A DNA stretch of 34,579 nucleotides from Plakobranchus ocellatus (lineage: Eukaryota; Mollusca; Gastropoda; Plakobranchidae): assembly GCA_019648995.1 (NCBI GenBank), contig BLXT01008287.1, positions 756,346 to 790,924 on the forward strand. The letters run 5' to 3'. The position numbers were made by a program, and so were the translations under genes. Below the pieces are notes generated by a model. The model worked only from the letters and a program-made list of their open reading frames with translations, ran no database searches and was not told where the DNA came from. Shown one piece after another: positions 21,501 to 33,700 of this stretch (positions are counted from its first letter, which is position 1; each line of letters begins with the position of its first letter).

Positions 21501-24500
21501 TTGGGACTTATGGGCTAGGTGGTACGGTGGATATTGAATCCATCCTGAGATCTGCATAGACTACTGTTGTGGATTTGTGCTTCGTCACTCGCACAATAGT
21601 TTGTTATTTTTTTTGTCGGTCTATCAGAATGCTCCAAAATACCTTCAATTGCTATACAATTTGCTTGACAAAATATTTAAATGTGGGGAAATTGCTATAT
21701 ATGAAACTTTAATCACTTGTAGATTTCGGATGTTAACTGATTACTGTTGTCCTACCTGGCAGGTTTTTAAAGAAGACAATCCCTGTCGCAGAATGTGGAG
21801 TTGAAGCTGAACGGTGGATTTCTGATTTTCTGGGCCGACCTGCACGCATTGTCTTCTCCTGCCCTGAGCTGGGCACCAGGGACTGTTACACGACAAAGCG
21901 GAAATGGGACAATCATGCAAAAGCTGGAGATGTGGTAAGAGAGTGTGCAAGATATGCTGTAAGTAACTCTCTTAGCTCAACTCTGCTTTGGTCAGTTCAG
22001 ATTGATGGAAATTAAAACTGCAGAGCTTTAGATCACCCCGTTTTTTGTACTGAAACACGTTAAAACTGCTAAAAAAATTGTCAAATATGTTCTTGAAATT
22101 AAAGATCTCCCTATTTGTTTCCCATGACTCATAGCATCACCAAAATACACAAGAAGGGGAAAAAACTTTACGTATATGCATGTGGTAAGCATCAAAACTA
22201 CTGCCGTATGATTATAATTTTATGAAGTCTAAAACTATTAAATCAGAAAAAAACAAAACGTGCATGTGGTAAGCATCATAACTACGGCCATATGATTATA
22301 ATTTTATGAAGTCTGAAACTACTAAATCAGAAAAAAATAAAATGTGCACGTGGTAAGCATCATAACTTTGGCCATATGATTATAATTTTATGAAGTCTGA
22401 AACTACTAAATCAGAAAAAAACAAAACTAAAAAAATTGTACATCATAACACTAAAAAAAAATAGATTTTTCATGTTTGGTTGAAAATTTCATGACATTTA
22501 AGCTCAAAATTGATTACCCCTCTTTAACAATCAAATTCTGATTCAGTTTTATTTTTCTTAGCACAGTTTCTCATTGTCTGATGAGATGCAATGCAGATAC
22601 TTTGCAAAGAAAGTAAGATTGCATTTTGAAATTGAACAAAAAATAACAAGCAGTAAATTACATATGCTAAGATTTTACAAATTTAGACTTAGCTTGTTTT
22701 ATTTTTTGGTAGAGTAAAATAGACATCGATTTTAGACAGGGACATTATTGTTTTCCCTACCTCAGCACTTCTGTTGCTCTCATAATTAGTCTTCTATTTC
22801 TTTCTCAAACAAACAGCCTTTGACTGTGCCCTCAATGCATCCTCCACTTCAGTACTAATTTTTCCCTCATTCCCCTCTCACCTCAGACCATTTTCTCCTA
22901 CCTGACTTCCTACCTCATAACGACCACTTCATCACTGCAGCACATCAACTCTCAGCTAGATACGTCAGTTTCTATGGTCAATTTCCGGCCGAATGTGGTC
23001 ATCGACAACTCAGAACCATTTGATGAGGTTTGAGCTCCCTGTTGTGAGACAAAATTCCATAAATTCCATTTTTACTCAAATCTTCAAAGATTTAAATTTC
23101 TGATAATTGAAATGATTTGTATGTTTCCAGATAAAATTGTTTGTCTCTTCTGATAAATTGCATTTTTTGATCATTTGAATTAATTTTTCCCCAACATTTA
23201 TTTTACTTGCAATCATAGGCTCCGAATTACAGGTTCCATGTTTTAAAGTTCTACTACAGGGAGTTAAGCATTTTCAGCAAAAATTATTTTTCGTTGTGAG
23301 AGTTTTTTTGTTTGTCATTTATAATTTCAAATAAAAAAGGGAAAAAAAAACCTCATTGATTTTGGTATATTTTCCAGGTAGAAATTTCTACCTTGGCATT
23401 GTATTGTACTAAGATATTGAGCTCACAATGTAGAATACATTTTTATATATATGCATTTCTTTAGTGATTTAATGTTGTGTGTATGAATAGCTATTGAGAT
23501 AGTGATAGTTGATGCCTAACAAAAAACAAAACTTTCCATTTCACCTATCTGTTTATTATAAGGAATATGAGATACAATGCATGGCTTGACTTGGAATAAT
23601 TGCATTTCAAAATACTTTTCAGGACATCAAATTTCAGACTCACATTCAACATAAACATTTAATATGTGAGACAGTTAGTTTTTATTGAGCCCTGCCCGTA
23701 ATTACACAAGATAATCGATCAATACTTGTATTAACAACTTGCATCATTGTGATTTTGGTCATTTTAAACATTTTTTTGTAACATAGCTGTTTAGAGGAAA
23801 AAAAGAGCACTTCACATGATCCATACTCGGCAGCCTGCATACCAAAAAAATATTGAAGTATCAATAAAGAAATGATAAAAACAAAAATGATGAAGTATTA
23901 AAGAGAAGCAAGTAAAAAGTTGGGAGACAAAATATGGTTCGTGTCATGTTTCAGAAGTGACCTTTAGATCAACTTGCTGTTTGGCTTCATGTTATGGAAA
24001 AGTATTGTTTTGTATTTGGAATCACAAGGCAAAAGCTGAAACTTCAGCGCCCTCTATATCAAGGTATTTAAACAATATTTTGTCTTTTTTCTTGTAGGAT
24101 AACTGGAGAGAACTTTTAATTGGAGATCAGACGTTGTTTCATGTAGTGGAGCCATGTCTCAGGTAGGTGTAGCATAAATGTATATATCTCTGAATTAAAA
24201 AACCCAAACAAACCCAAAATAGATTATTTCGTTATGCTGCTTATTTTAGATTGGTCTTGATCAGGAGTTTTTTTCACAGGACTCACAGAGTGATCAAAAT
24301 AAAAATAATTTATACAAACTCTCTGTAACTGCACTTTTTTCCTCCCAATATTTTAACTGCTGTACTAGCCACATAAAATTTGTTGGTAAGGAGGGCTGGA
24401 GATTATATATATGAGCAATTGCTAAAAGGTGGACCCCAAAATTGTGTCACGTTTTTTACTGCGTTTTGAAATAAAGAATCTTCAATTGAAAAAGCCCAAT

Positions 24501-26237
24501 TGAGTATTAGTGAGGTATAATTCATGCAAAGTTGGATAGCAGGAGTAGGTCCATGTAAAAAAATTGGTCTGTGTCACTTCACTTGGTGGTGAATTAGCTT
24601 AATTTGTTCAAGCATGACCACTTTTTTAGGGATCTTGTCATCATAGCTAGGTACGAATGTTATTTGATTGCAACTATGCACCACAAACTGATTTTTCAAA
24701 CACAAGGCATTACTCTTCTTATGCTGTTACAGTCACAAAAACAAAAATTATATGGCTAATAGAAAACCTTTCACACACAACAATAGCAACCCACATTTCA
24801 GCAAACCCTCATATTATATTATTAAAAAGTAAGTCTTGGGAACAAATCTGATGTAAGATTTCTAAACTCAGAAGCAATAGCAAATAGTTTATCCAAGTGC
24901 TTTTTATTCTGCTAGTGCTGCTAAACTCTTTCCTCTTTAAATTGTTATTCTAGCAATATTAACTTCACTGGAGCTTTCAGAAGTTTGAAAGCAATCGTTG
25001 TCTGGGCGAGGGTACATTTAAAATATTCTTAACATTAGTCTTTCACAGAGTTGCTGAAGATCTGTGCTCTTGATACCTCTAAAGAAAACAAATCTTAATG
25101 CAATGCAAGGATTTTATGCATTGGTTTTATTCACTATTTGTTTTACTTATTTTTGTTCTGAGTCTTTTGCATATGTAATTTTAAATTTAATATTACATAA
25201 TACAAACAAACAAACATAACCGTCTCTCTCTTACAATAATTTATTTGTGAAGAATAACCATCTTGTCACTAACGAAAATTGCATAGTTTTACTCTTCTCT
25301 CTTTTCCGCCACAGATGTGTGATCACCACCATAGAACCAGACTTAGCAAAGAGAAGACAAGACAAACAGCCTCTCAAGCTTTTAAGAAGGTACACATTCA
25401 ATATCATATATTCAAGTCTCGAGACCAGTTCTAATTTCACTCTGGGAATTTGAGTGAAAAATGAATGCTTAAAGCAGATTTTTTTTTCCTATAGAGTGTT
25501 TTGATATCCCTCCCTCCCCCCAAAAACAATCAAACAAACAAAAAACACACTCAATAATTGTAACAAGTTTCCAGAACTGTCTTTCATGCATAGTGTTATA
25601 CACTGCTCTATTCTTCGCAAAACCATGCAAAATAGAGGCATGACAATGAGCTAAATTGCCCAAAAATGTGCCGGGACTATCTGGCGTAAGTTTGAATCCA
25701 GCGATTGACACAGGGCCTGCGAGGGGCCAGGAAACCTATTAACATAAATTGTAATTTTTCTTTATATGCTTAAGGTCCTTGGTGCACTTGTGTGAAGATT
25801 CAATCAACAAAGTAGGGAATGAAAAACTTGACCACTCCAACCTCCATTCCTCTCCAATCCCCCCTCCCCCTCCTCCTTTTCCTTTATTTCTTTAAAAAAT
25901 TACCTACAAGACTGAGGCCCTCCCCGCTGTGACATGATTTAATATTTCATACTTTAAACTCAATGCTACTTTTCATGTGTTAATGCTTTCCTTTTCAATT
26001 TTTGTTTTTCAAAGTAGCAATCAACACGGTGTCAAACCTCAGGCATTTCAGTTACTTGATCTAATGGCCAATCCAATCCTTCAGTTTCAGAGTTACTTGA
26101 TCTAATGGTCAATCCAATCCTTCAGTTTCAGATGCCGGCCACCCTATGGGTCATCCCCTCTGTTTGGTGTTTATTTGGCCAATGATTACCCTGGCCCTGT
26201 GAAAGTGGGCGACCCAGTGTATGTGCTTAAGGACTGA
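18540..26237 (+). CDS. Mitochondrial amidoxime-reducing component-like protein (mARC, MOSC domain)
   Basis: Molybdenum-cofactor enzyme of the mARC family. Known members sit in the outer mitochondrial membrane facing the cytosol and reduce N-hydroxylated compounds with electrons from NADH via cytochrome b5 reductase and cytochrome b5. Coding exons: 18540-18668, 19525-19637, 20514-20690, 21763-21934, 22887-23027, 24098-24162, 25315-25389 and 26132-26237 (TGA 26235-26237), giving 325 aa; vertebrate mARCs are about 335. Residues about 14-33 form a hydrophobic signal anchor. The MOSC N-terminal barrel follows (SLYIYPVKSCGG from residue 49). The MOSC domain has NFRPNVVI, WRELLIGD, the predicted Mo-ligand Cys267 (PCLRCVITTIEPD), GSSPLFGVYL and KVGDPVYVL at the end. 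All introns are GT-AG, with codon phases 0,2,2,0,0,2,2. The ATG was chosen for the anchor that follows. Paralogue 1 versus 2 cannot be assigned. Confidence 0.92.
18669..19524 (+). other. mARC gene intron 1
   Basis: Donor gtgaaa, acceptor cttaccccag. AT-rich, with no element recognised. Confidence 0.85.
19638..20513 (+). other. mARC gene intron 2
   Basis: Donor gtagag, acceptor gatctctag. It holds an unexplained open frame at 20131-20349 on the same strand. Confidence 0.85.
20131..20349 (+). other. Unidentified 72-codon open frame inside mARC intron 2
   Basis: The frame reads ATG to TAA, with a passage (SLQKSDQDIKTECKKNLISL, then KIRWFCTTKC) whose composition is mixed and hydrophilic rather than repetitive. 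It may be a decayed transposon fragment or chance. No family was recognised and no good splice sites frame it. Confidence 0.15.
20691..21762 (+). other. mARC gene intron 3
   Basis: Donor gtgaga, acceptor cctacctggcag. AT-rich, with nothing recognised inside. Confidence 0.85.
21935..22886 (+). other. mARC gene intron 4, with alternative donor at 21959
   Basis: The family-consistent donor is gtaaga at 21935. A consensus gtaagt at 21959 would extend exon 4 by 24 nt, adding eight in-frame residues (VRECARYA) without a stop. The acceptor is ctcacctcag. The intron carries a three-copy 84-bp repeat. Confidence 0.8.
22177..22430 (+). repeat. Three tandem copies of an 84-bp unit
   Basis: Units start tgca(t/c)gtggtaagcatc at 22177, 22261 and 22345, exactly 84 bp apart, and share catatgattataattttatg and aaatcagaaaaaa. 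Few differences are visible, mostly single bases. The repeat lies within mARC intron 4. Confidence 0.95.
23028..24097 (+). other. mARC gene intron 5
   Basis: Weak donor gtttga, strong acceptor ttttttcttgtag. AT-rich; no element recognised. Confidence 0.8.
24163..25314 (+). other. mARC gene intron 6
   Basis: Donor gtaggt, acceptor cttttccgccacag. The only sizeable open frame (24657-24851) has no recognisable motif. Confidence 0.85.
25390..26131 (+). other. mARC gene intron 7
   Basis: Donor gtacac, acceptor ccttcagtttcag. It includes C/T-rich patches (25855-25890), and its last 82 bases are two tandem copies of a 41-bp unit containing the acceptor. Confidence 0.85.
26050..26131 (+). repeat. 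41-bp tandem duplication of the last 3' splice site
   Basis: Copy 1 (26050-26090) and copy 2 (26091-26131) differ at one base (ggcc versus ggtc). Each ends ccttcagtttcag. Only the second AG (26131) continues the mARC frame into RCRPPYGSSPLFG. Splicing at the first (26090) would read R-V-T and then TGA. Confidence 0.95.
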
Positions 26238-27080
26238 AGATGGATGGACGTATGGTTTCATGCATGGAACTTACCTATTAAACATGACAGTTAGGTTTAT
26301 TTTCAGAAAGGTTTATTTTAACCACAGAAATCAGTGTTTAAATACCAATGGCAAATTGTGCCAGACAATTAGTTTATGTTTTACAGGAGTTTCATACATT
26401 GGAGGTTTTTTTTTTTTTTTTTTTAAAGAGGAGGAACCCATTGTGAGTAGAATATCTAATTTAAGATTGAGTTTGGGAAGATCTATACGAAAGGAATGAA
26501 AGATTTATTTTCTTTCAACATATCAGTTAATCTTGTAGCAAAATCCAAATAAATCAAATTTCAGAGGTCACATATATTTAAATTTCCTTATGGAGGATTA
26601 TCAATGCTTTTTAAAATTTAAAATACCTTTTCTCAAAGAGGAATCTTGCATGGAGTAAATTTTAGAATGTAAAGATTATCCCCCCCTTTTTTTTTGAATC
26701 AAACAGGAAAGAAAACGTAGAACATAAAAATTCTGTAGTATATCATAATTTGACGTTTTTCTAGTCAAAGGGAAACAAACGTAAAATAAAGAAATAAAAA
26801 ATTTTATATCGTGAATCACATCCCCTTTGTGAGCCAGTCTATTATTTGTTCAAGGTATGTTTATACAAAAGAGGAGCTGCTACAGATTATGTGCCTTACT
26901 CGTTAGAAGCAACCTTAGCTCCATTGATGATGCTCTGTCTTGTGTATCTTTTAAAAAGAAAAGAGAAGTGACTGTTGCTTTTGATTTCGTATTGCAATTG
27001 AAGTCTCTTGGCCTTCACCCTAAAATTTTTTTAGTCACCTCATGCAGTTACAGGACTCTTTAGTGGGTAAAAATAATTTT
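26238..27080 (+). other. mARC gene 3' flank, probable 3' UTR
   Basis: AT-rich stretch after the stop. AATAAA occurs at 26548-26553, 26785-26790 and 26793-26798, any of which could signal polyadenylation. Short open frames at 26221-26499 and 26857-27063 have no recognisable motif. Confidence 0.4.
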
Positions 27081-27082
27081 TT

Positions 27083-27592
27083 TTTCAATGTGCATTTGAT
27101 CCTTGGAAACTTGTTAATATCATTTGTAGTTATGATTAATTACTAAAATTGTGGATTCATCTCAAGAAATGGTATGGTAAAATTTTGGAATTGTGATCAA
27201 TTACTCCTATTGGGGATTTATCTTAGGGTAGTATGGTAAAATTTTGTAGTTGTGATCAATTACTAAAACTGTGGATTTAACTTAGTAGATGGTTCACTAC
27301 ACATTTAATCCTTGTAAACTTGTTAATATGTTATAGTTATGATCAATTACTAAAATTGTGGATTCAATTTAGGAGATTGCTCAATACACATTTAATCCTT
27401 GTAAACTTGTTAATATGTTATAGTTATGATCAATTACTAAAATTGTGGATTCAATTTAGGAGATGGCTCAATACACATTTAATCCTTGTAAACTTGTTAA
27501 TATGTTATAGTTATGATCAATTTCTAAAATTGTGGATTCACCTCAGGAGGTGGATTGTAAGAACTGTGTAGTCAAATTGTTGATTCACCTCG
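27083..27592 (+). repeat. 87-bp minisatellite with shorter end units
   Basis: The marker gat(c/t)aatt(a/t)ctaaaatt recurs at 27133, 27195, 27253, 27341, 27428 and 27515. Spacings are about 62, 58, 88, 87 and 87. Central units share ccttgtaaacttgttaatatg; the left ones are shortened. Because 87 is 29 codons, a repeating open frame (LLICYSYDQLLKLWIQF) appears and should not be taken as a gene. Confidence 0.9.
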
Positions 27593-28760
27593 TGGTTGTG
27601 TTGACCAATTTACATGCCATTTGAAACAAACTGTCTTGTATCAAGAGAAAGGGAATGATCTGTGGCCGCCTCTTGGCCCCCTGTATTTAACATACTCAAG
27701 ACTTCACTAAATTCGTATCACAAACTTATCACTCTGTATCTGAGATTTGTTCTATGATGAAAAATTGAGATTTCTTTATGATTATTGATTAATTTGTGAC
27801 ATTTTCACAATGGTGTTTACCATCACATACAGCTGCTATATTTAGTTACACAGAACAAACTATAGTTATATACAGAAAAACACAATAATTTATCCTGTGA
27901 GACCAATCTAAGTGAGTTCAATTAATTGAAGTTGGCTTATTGTAAATAACTGGGATGAATAATAGTAGATTCTAGTCTACGAGCTTTGCAATGATGAAAA
28001 TGCTTGACTCTAGTCTGTGAGTGTTACAGTGATGAAAGCTGCATGAGAGGTAAAGATGTTGATTCTATGCCAAGATACACATATTGCAACTTTTTCAAAA
28101 AACATTTGGTGCAATCCCACAACATGAGTTGAGTTGCTGTTCTGCATGGCTAACTTTAAATGAAAACTGTTAAGTAGAGGAAAGAAAACTACCCACTCAT
28201 CTCTGTGTAGAACTTTCTATAGACATGCTATAAACTTTCTGTTTATAAAACATGAGGAAATTTGTACTTCTTTACTTGTAAAATTTTGATTTAGATTTTA
28301 TCTCAGTGGTGTAGGCTCACAACTTGACTCATTTTGTAAGCACTGCTCTGCCCACTTATTTCCGATGCATTTCTCTCAAAATTTGAATTGCATCACCCAA
28401 CTCATTTGGATTGGTCCCAAGGCTCTTTGATTGTACTCTTCATGTAAACATTATTGTTATATGTATTTATATAGGTCAGTTTGAGTGTGATGCACATCTT
28501 TATATGAGATTAGTTTTTTTTTTTTTCTGAGACAACTAGGGACAAATCATACTCTGCATAAAGGCTTGAATTGTGCTTTCCAGAAGTGTCAGTTAATAGA
28601 TAGCTAGACATTATTTGTGGCACAGTGACGAGCCAAAAGTGCCCAAAAACCAGAAGGAAACTTCTGTCTCGCGTTCAAAACTGCCACTTTACCAGCCTGA
28701 GGAAGCCTGAGTTCCCCAGAGATATTGGATGAGCTACGCATGACAAAACCTTTTATCTCA
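27593..28760. other. Intergenic, no gene recognised
   Basis: AT-rich sequence without coding signatures, repeats or RNA genes that I could recognise. Confidence 0.4.
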
Positions 28761-28949
28761 GACGTTGAAGCCATCAATTTTGTATTATTTTCAGGCTCTT
28801 TTTAATAGGGAAAAAATCCCCCAGATTTTTGTACTGTATTAAAAGTTGGCATTCAGTAGACATTGAAGCCCTCAATTTTGTATTATTCAGGCTATTTTTT
28901 ATAGGGAAAAAATTCCCCAGATTTTTGTACTGTATTCAAAGTTGGCATT
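28761..28949 (+). repeat. 98-bp tandem duplication, two copies
   Basis: Copies at 28761-28853 and 28859-28949 both run ga(c)(g/a)ttgaagcc(a/c)tcaattttg to aaagttggcatt. They differ by a few substitutions and small indels. Confidence 0.9.
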
Positions 28950-30719
28950 TATGAAAGAAAAGGACTAAAGTCAAATTCACTGTTGTTCTACTTTTTTATG
29001 TGCATACATGTGCCAAGTCCATATATGTTGATGATAAGATGTTAAAATTATATGTGCTGAGCATTAGCTCAGTTGCTAGAGTTTGGCGATGGGCAAGAGC
29101 TCACATGCTTGATGCTTTTTCCGACTAAAACATTTCAAGGAGAAAAGCCAGAATCTGGCTTGTTTTCTTAATCTAGTTAGGCTCTACAGTGGAAACCATT
29201 TATAAAAACAACTTGAATTACGACAATTATTGCTGGTGTAATGTGAGGTTTGAAAAGTCCCATTTTTTTATCTTTATGTAGGCTGTATCATTTATTTTTG
29301 AAATAAGTATATACGAACTGCTTCTCGTGATGATAATGATAGTGAAATCTGGAAATTAGAAGAATGGATCTAAAGCACGAAACGTTACTTGCTATAAAAT
29401 AGGCCTAGCTCTATGTTCATTGTCTTATATTACTGTATACTATAAAAGTTAACGATAAGGAGTATCATGCTGTGCAACTTTCCCTCACAATTCCCTTCAT
29501 ATTACACCATGCTAAGCGTTACTTCACACGTGCAGGTCTAGATTACCCCAACTCCTCAAGCCTAGCCTATGATTATCCAGCATGTAGGCCAACACTTTGG
29601 GTTACCATAGGCAAAAATGTTTGTAAACCCACCCTGTCTCACAACCCAGTGATTAGGCAGTGCCAATTAGGAGGGGAGGAGGGAAAGGTATTGAATACTT
29701 GAAACAGAGTTGGGCTGTCGATGTGTCAAGCGTGTGAAGAAAGTTTAGTAATATTACTATAGTATAATACTAAAGGAGGCAGGGATGAGGAGAATCATCC
29801 TAGTGGGCTTTCTCTTCCCATCCCCTCCCTGTTAATTACTAGATCTACGTTAGACATTCTCTACTATAAATACATCACTGGTGAAAATGGTTATTATTAC
29901 ACTTATGCTGAGGTGTCCTTAGACCTCACTCAGTAACAGGAGAGTTAAGATAAAAACGAATTTCTTCTCAAAGTAAAATGAGATTCTATGTCAGAGATTT
30001 CAAATAAAAATAGAATGTACCGGTATATTAAAAGATTCTATTAACTTAAATAACTAATATGACTCTTTGCAACTTCCTGATTGTGCAAGATTGAATTTTG
30101 TATTCAAAATGTTTTTTATTTTTAGTTAAAATCTTCATTCCAGGCCTTATCTGGTCATTAAAAAAACATTTTCTTCCATATAAGTTCTGGATTCCCTGTA
30201 GAGTTGGCTATTTCATCTGATTATAGCAACTTATGACTAAAACACAGCCATAAAACAGTTACTGAAATTGGATAAGAATGAAAATAATAAAAAAAAAAAA
30301 TCATGGTTGTCTTAGAATTTTTAAGGTGATTGCAGTTTAAAAATTATTGTAAAAGAAAAAAAATATAACATTTTGTTTTCAATTTCACCTGCGTTCAATT
30401 GTCAAGAAAGAAAGGCATGAGAAAATGAGGGCCTACTTTGTGATTCTGCAAGTGGATACAAAAGATAATGTTTTGGCTAATGTTGGGTTTTCAACAATTA
30501 AACTACACTGTAGGTGGCCATAATCAATCGCTAAACACGGATAGATTAGTTGCTTCTTCAATAAACAACTAAAAAAAAAGGTAAAAAGAGGGCACAGCAC
30601 TTTTCACATAGCAGTTCTGAAACAGGCAGTCATAATGTTGAGTCAACGATCAAAGCAAACAGACCTTCTTCCATACAAACATCTACGTGAAATGCAAATA
30701 AAATCAGCCAAGCAGAGTA
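28950..30719. other. Intergenic, no gene recognised
   Basis: AT-rich. It includes a tRNA A-box-like fragment near 29065 and an open frame at 29472-29702 of mixed composition with no family resemblance. Nothing else was identified. Confidence 0.4.
29058..29110 (+). repeat. Possible tRNA-derived relic (D-arm only)
   Basis: TAGCTCAGTTGCTAGAG at 29065-29081 closely matches the D-arm/A box of many tRNAs. No B box, T arm or pairing 3' end follows within tRNA distance, so at most it is a truncated SINE or tRNA fragment. Confidence 0.25.
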
Positions 30720-33700
30720 ACTTTTAAATATTAAGATATTTATTATTATTCCAAATCGCACCTTGTGTACAAAGGAAATGATCATTATTATTATTAGAAT
30801 ATATTTATAATTATGTATATTTATTTATATAGAGAGGAATTAAGGCCTTATACAATTCTGCCAATGCCTTTTATAATCAAAATAACTATACATAAAAAAA
30901 AAAAGAACCAACAAAACACAATCATTACATGCAATAATGAATGCAACAATGATAAAAATTCAGCAATGAACCTAGAAGGGGGGGAAAAAAAAAAGACATT
31001 TAAGCAAGTTATGTAATACTGAGATCACTTTCAACTTAAGCAAACACTCCAAGCACTGATCTCTAATTTCACTCACACACATAAATATGGCAATTGTTTA
31101 ATTTTGTTGTTGTTGTTGCATGATGAGATTTGGTCGCTCTTTTAAGTAAAAAAAACCAACAAAATTTTGGAAGAGATTACAATTTCTTTGAATCATAGAA
31201 CAGAAAAAAAAAAATTGAAAACACTCACACTACGACTAAACTAATACATAGGAAAAAAAAAGCAAGTTTAGAGTAAAGACATTTACCGAGGCTTATGGCT
31301 CACACATACATACATTTACACTACAAGATAATGTTACTCTTGATTCAGTCTGTGCAACACTTACATTTTATTATATAGGTATATAAGAACAAATTGAGTT
31401 TTATATAAAAAAAAAATACAATATACATCTTTTATGAGAGCCTGAAAAAAAAAAAAAAACCCAAAATAAATAAAATGCACCTTTTTTCCTCCCAATCTTG
31501 CCTCCAGCCTCACTCTAATGGAGCTTAATTTGGTCTTGCACACATCAATATATAATCAACCATAGGGTTAAACACAATTTCTGTACATTCTATCACTTAA
31601 TCTTAAAGCCTGCATATATACAGCTACAGTGTAGGCTTACGTATGATAATGCTGATCACAAGTTCAGTCTGATTTTTGTCTGATTTTCACGCTGAAAGTG
31701 ATTCCTTAGCTGTCTTTTTGAAAAAGCTTTATGATGTTGAAGATGTTGCACAAAAGCTCTTAAGAATTTTTTTGTATGTATTATGGTGGTTATTGATTAC
31801 ATATATAAAATTCCAACTGAATGGAATTGGTGGTGGCGACTTTGTTGTATGCAATCTGGCCCTGTCATACGCACAGACCCTTTATTGCATTGCAATAATA
31901 TAAAACAAAGTATATTTTTTGTGATGAAAAAGGCAACTGAAGTTTCTATAGAAATGTATTTTAATAAATGTTCGATATTTTTTTTACTGTTGAATCAAAG
32001 AAAATAAACTATTTTGTTTAGATTCAAATCGCAAGCAAGAAATCAATAGTGTCTCAATATTCACAAAAATTTTGTATTGTTATCAGACAGCGCAATTTTC
32101 AAAATCTTTTTCACAGAATCGATGAAGCAAATTTTTTCCCCCTTTAAGAACAACAAAAAAAAAGGCTAAAATTGTGAAATCAATGCTTTAAATGCAAATA
32201 GCTTAAAAGTCAGGTGCACCCCCCCCCCCCATTTCCTTAAGATCAGAATCCAAAAGAATGAACAGACCATACACATGCGCAATTGCAAAGGCAATCATTA
32301 GTCAAGCTTCCAATCCAAGTCATGAGCATAGGTACGTTGACAGCCAAATCTCTCTCAAGCATAATATTTCAAGTTTTGAGGTGCATAAAGGACTGAGGCC
32401 ATGACATTTCATTACACAATCACTTTCTTTTGCTAAAAAGAGAAAAAAAAAGTCATTTGAATCACACAACCAATCAAAGCCAATCCTTGATAATAATGAC
32501 AAAACTAGAGAAAGTTAGTTTCTACTGCACTGAGCATTAAACTTTCATCACAAGTACAGATAAAATAAAGAAATGATTTTTTTTAAAACCAGTTTCAGCA
32601 TCCAATCCTATGAGGCTAGCAAAAGAAATGGGTGGAGATCCATTTCACATCAATCACAAGAGATGACACACCACATACATTTGATATACCATCTGACACA
32701 CACACACTGCTGTTAAGCAAAACGCCCCATATTCTTCAGGCCATGAGCAAATCAGAACCAAGAGTGAATGCTGGCGTGCGAACAAGCCTGCGGATTCCCA
32801 AAGTGTGGGTCTATTTCTAGCAAACAGAAAAGTAGCTGAAAATGACTTTTCTCAAAATGTTTCTGTTAAAAAGTTTAACCCCGAATAATGCCACACCTTC
32901 CTTGTTCAACCCAAAACTCCACTACTTTGGTGAGATCAATACTGGCTCACCTTTTGCAATAGCAATAGTGAGGGGAAATACATTTAGAAAAGTGAAAAGC
33001 AAAACGTTTAAAAAAAAACAACACAAAAAGCCCAATTTTTCAGTCCTGCTGACAAAAGGGGCAAAAAAAAAATATTGACCGTAACTGAAAAAACTGATTT
33101 GCATTTAAATCTCGGCACTCGCAACTCCTGAATAATGGTGGTCCTTAAAGCCTGAGTGTTGTAATTACACAAATATTGTAATATATTTTCAGTTGGAATC
33201 ACCTTCACGTCGATTTCTATTACAAGCTTTTTTGCCTTGAGATCAATGTTAATGAGTTGCTTGTCTCACAATTTACAAAAAAAAAAAAAAGAAATTTTAA
33301 TTGGTTTTCCTTCCTTGAAAATCATTTTCTCAAAAAGTTAATGCATATCTTGGCTTAGAATCAACACAGCCCATCCAGTTTTAACCCCAGCAAATCTTCC
33401 AGGCCATTTCATTGGTTTCACATATTTACTATGCAACTTCCGGCTCATTCAGACAAATCACGAGACATTTAGAAAGGAGCAAAAACACTAGAGTAGCAAT
33501 ACAGCCACAAATCCCACGATGAGTCAGCAATGCCCAAATTGGAGTAGAGATATGATGAACACTTTATCTCTCTTCTCTGAATATCAAAACACTGTTCACT
33601 TCACAATCTTTTGTGCGTATGTGAAAATCAATTTTTTTGTGTTTGCGGGGGGGGGGGGGAAGGGTGACCAACTGTCTTAATTTGAGGCTGTTACCTCCAG

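Noticed and set aside
27320..27571. Open frame with repeating ICYSYDQLLKLWIQFRR
   Set aside because: Made by the 87-bp (29-codon) minisatellite period.
29472..29702. 76-codon plus-strand frame
   Set aside because: No motif, no splice context and no recognisable family.
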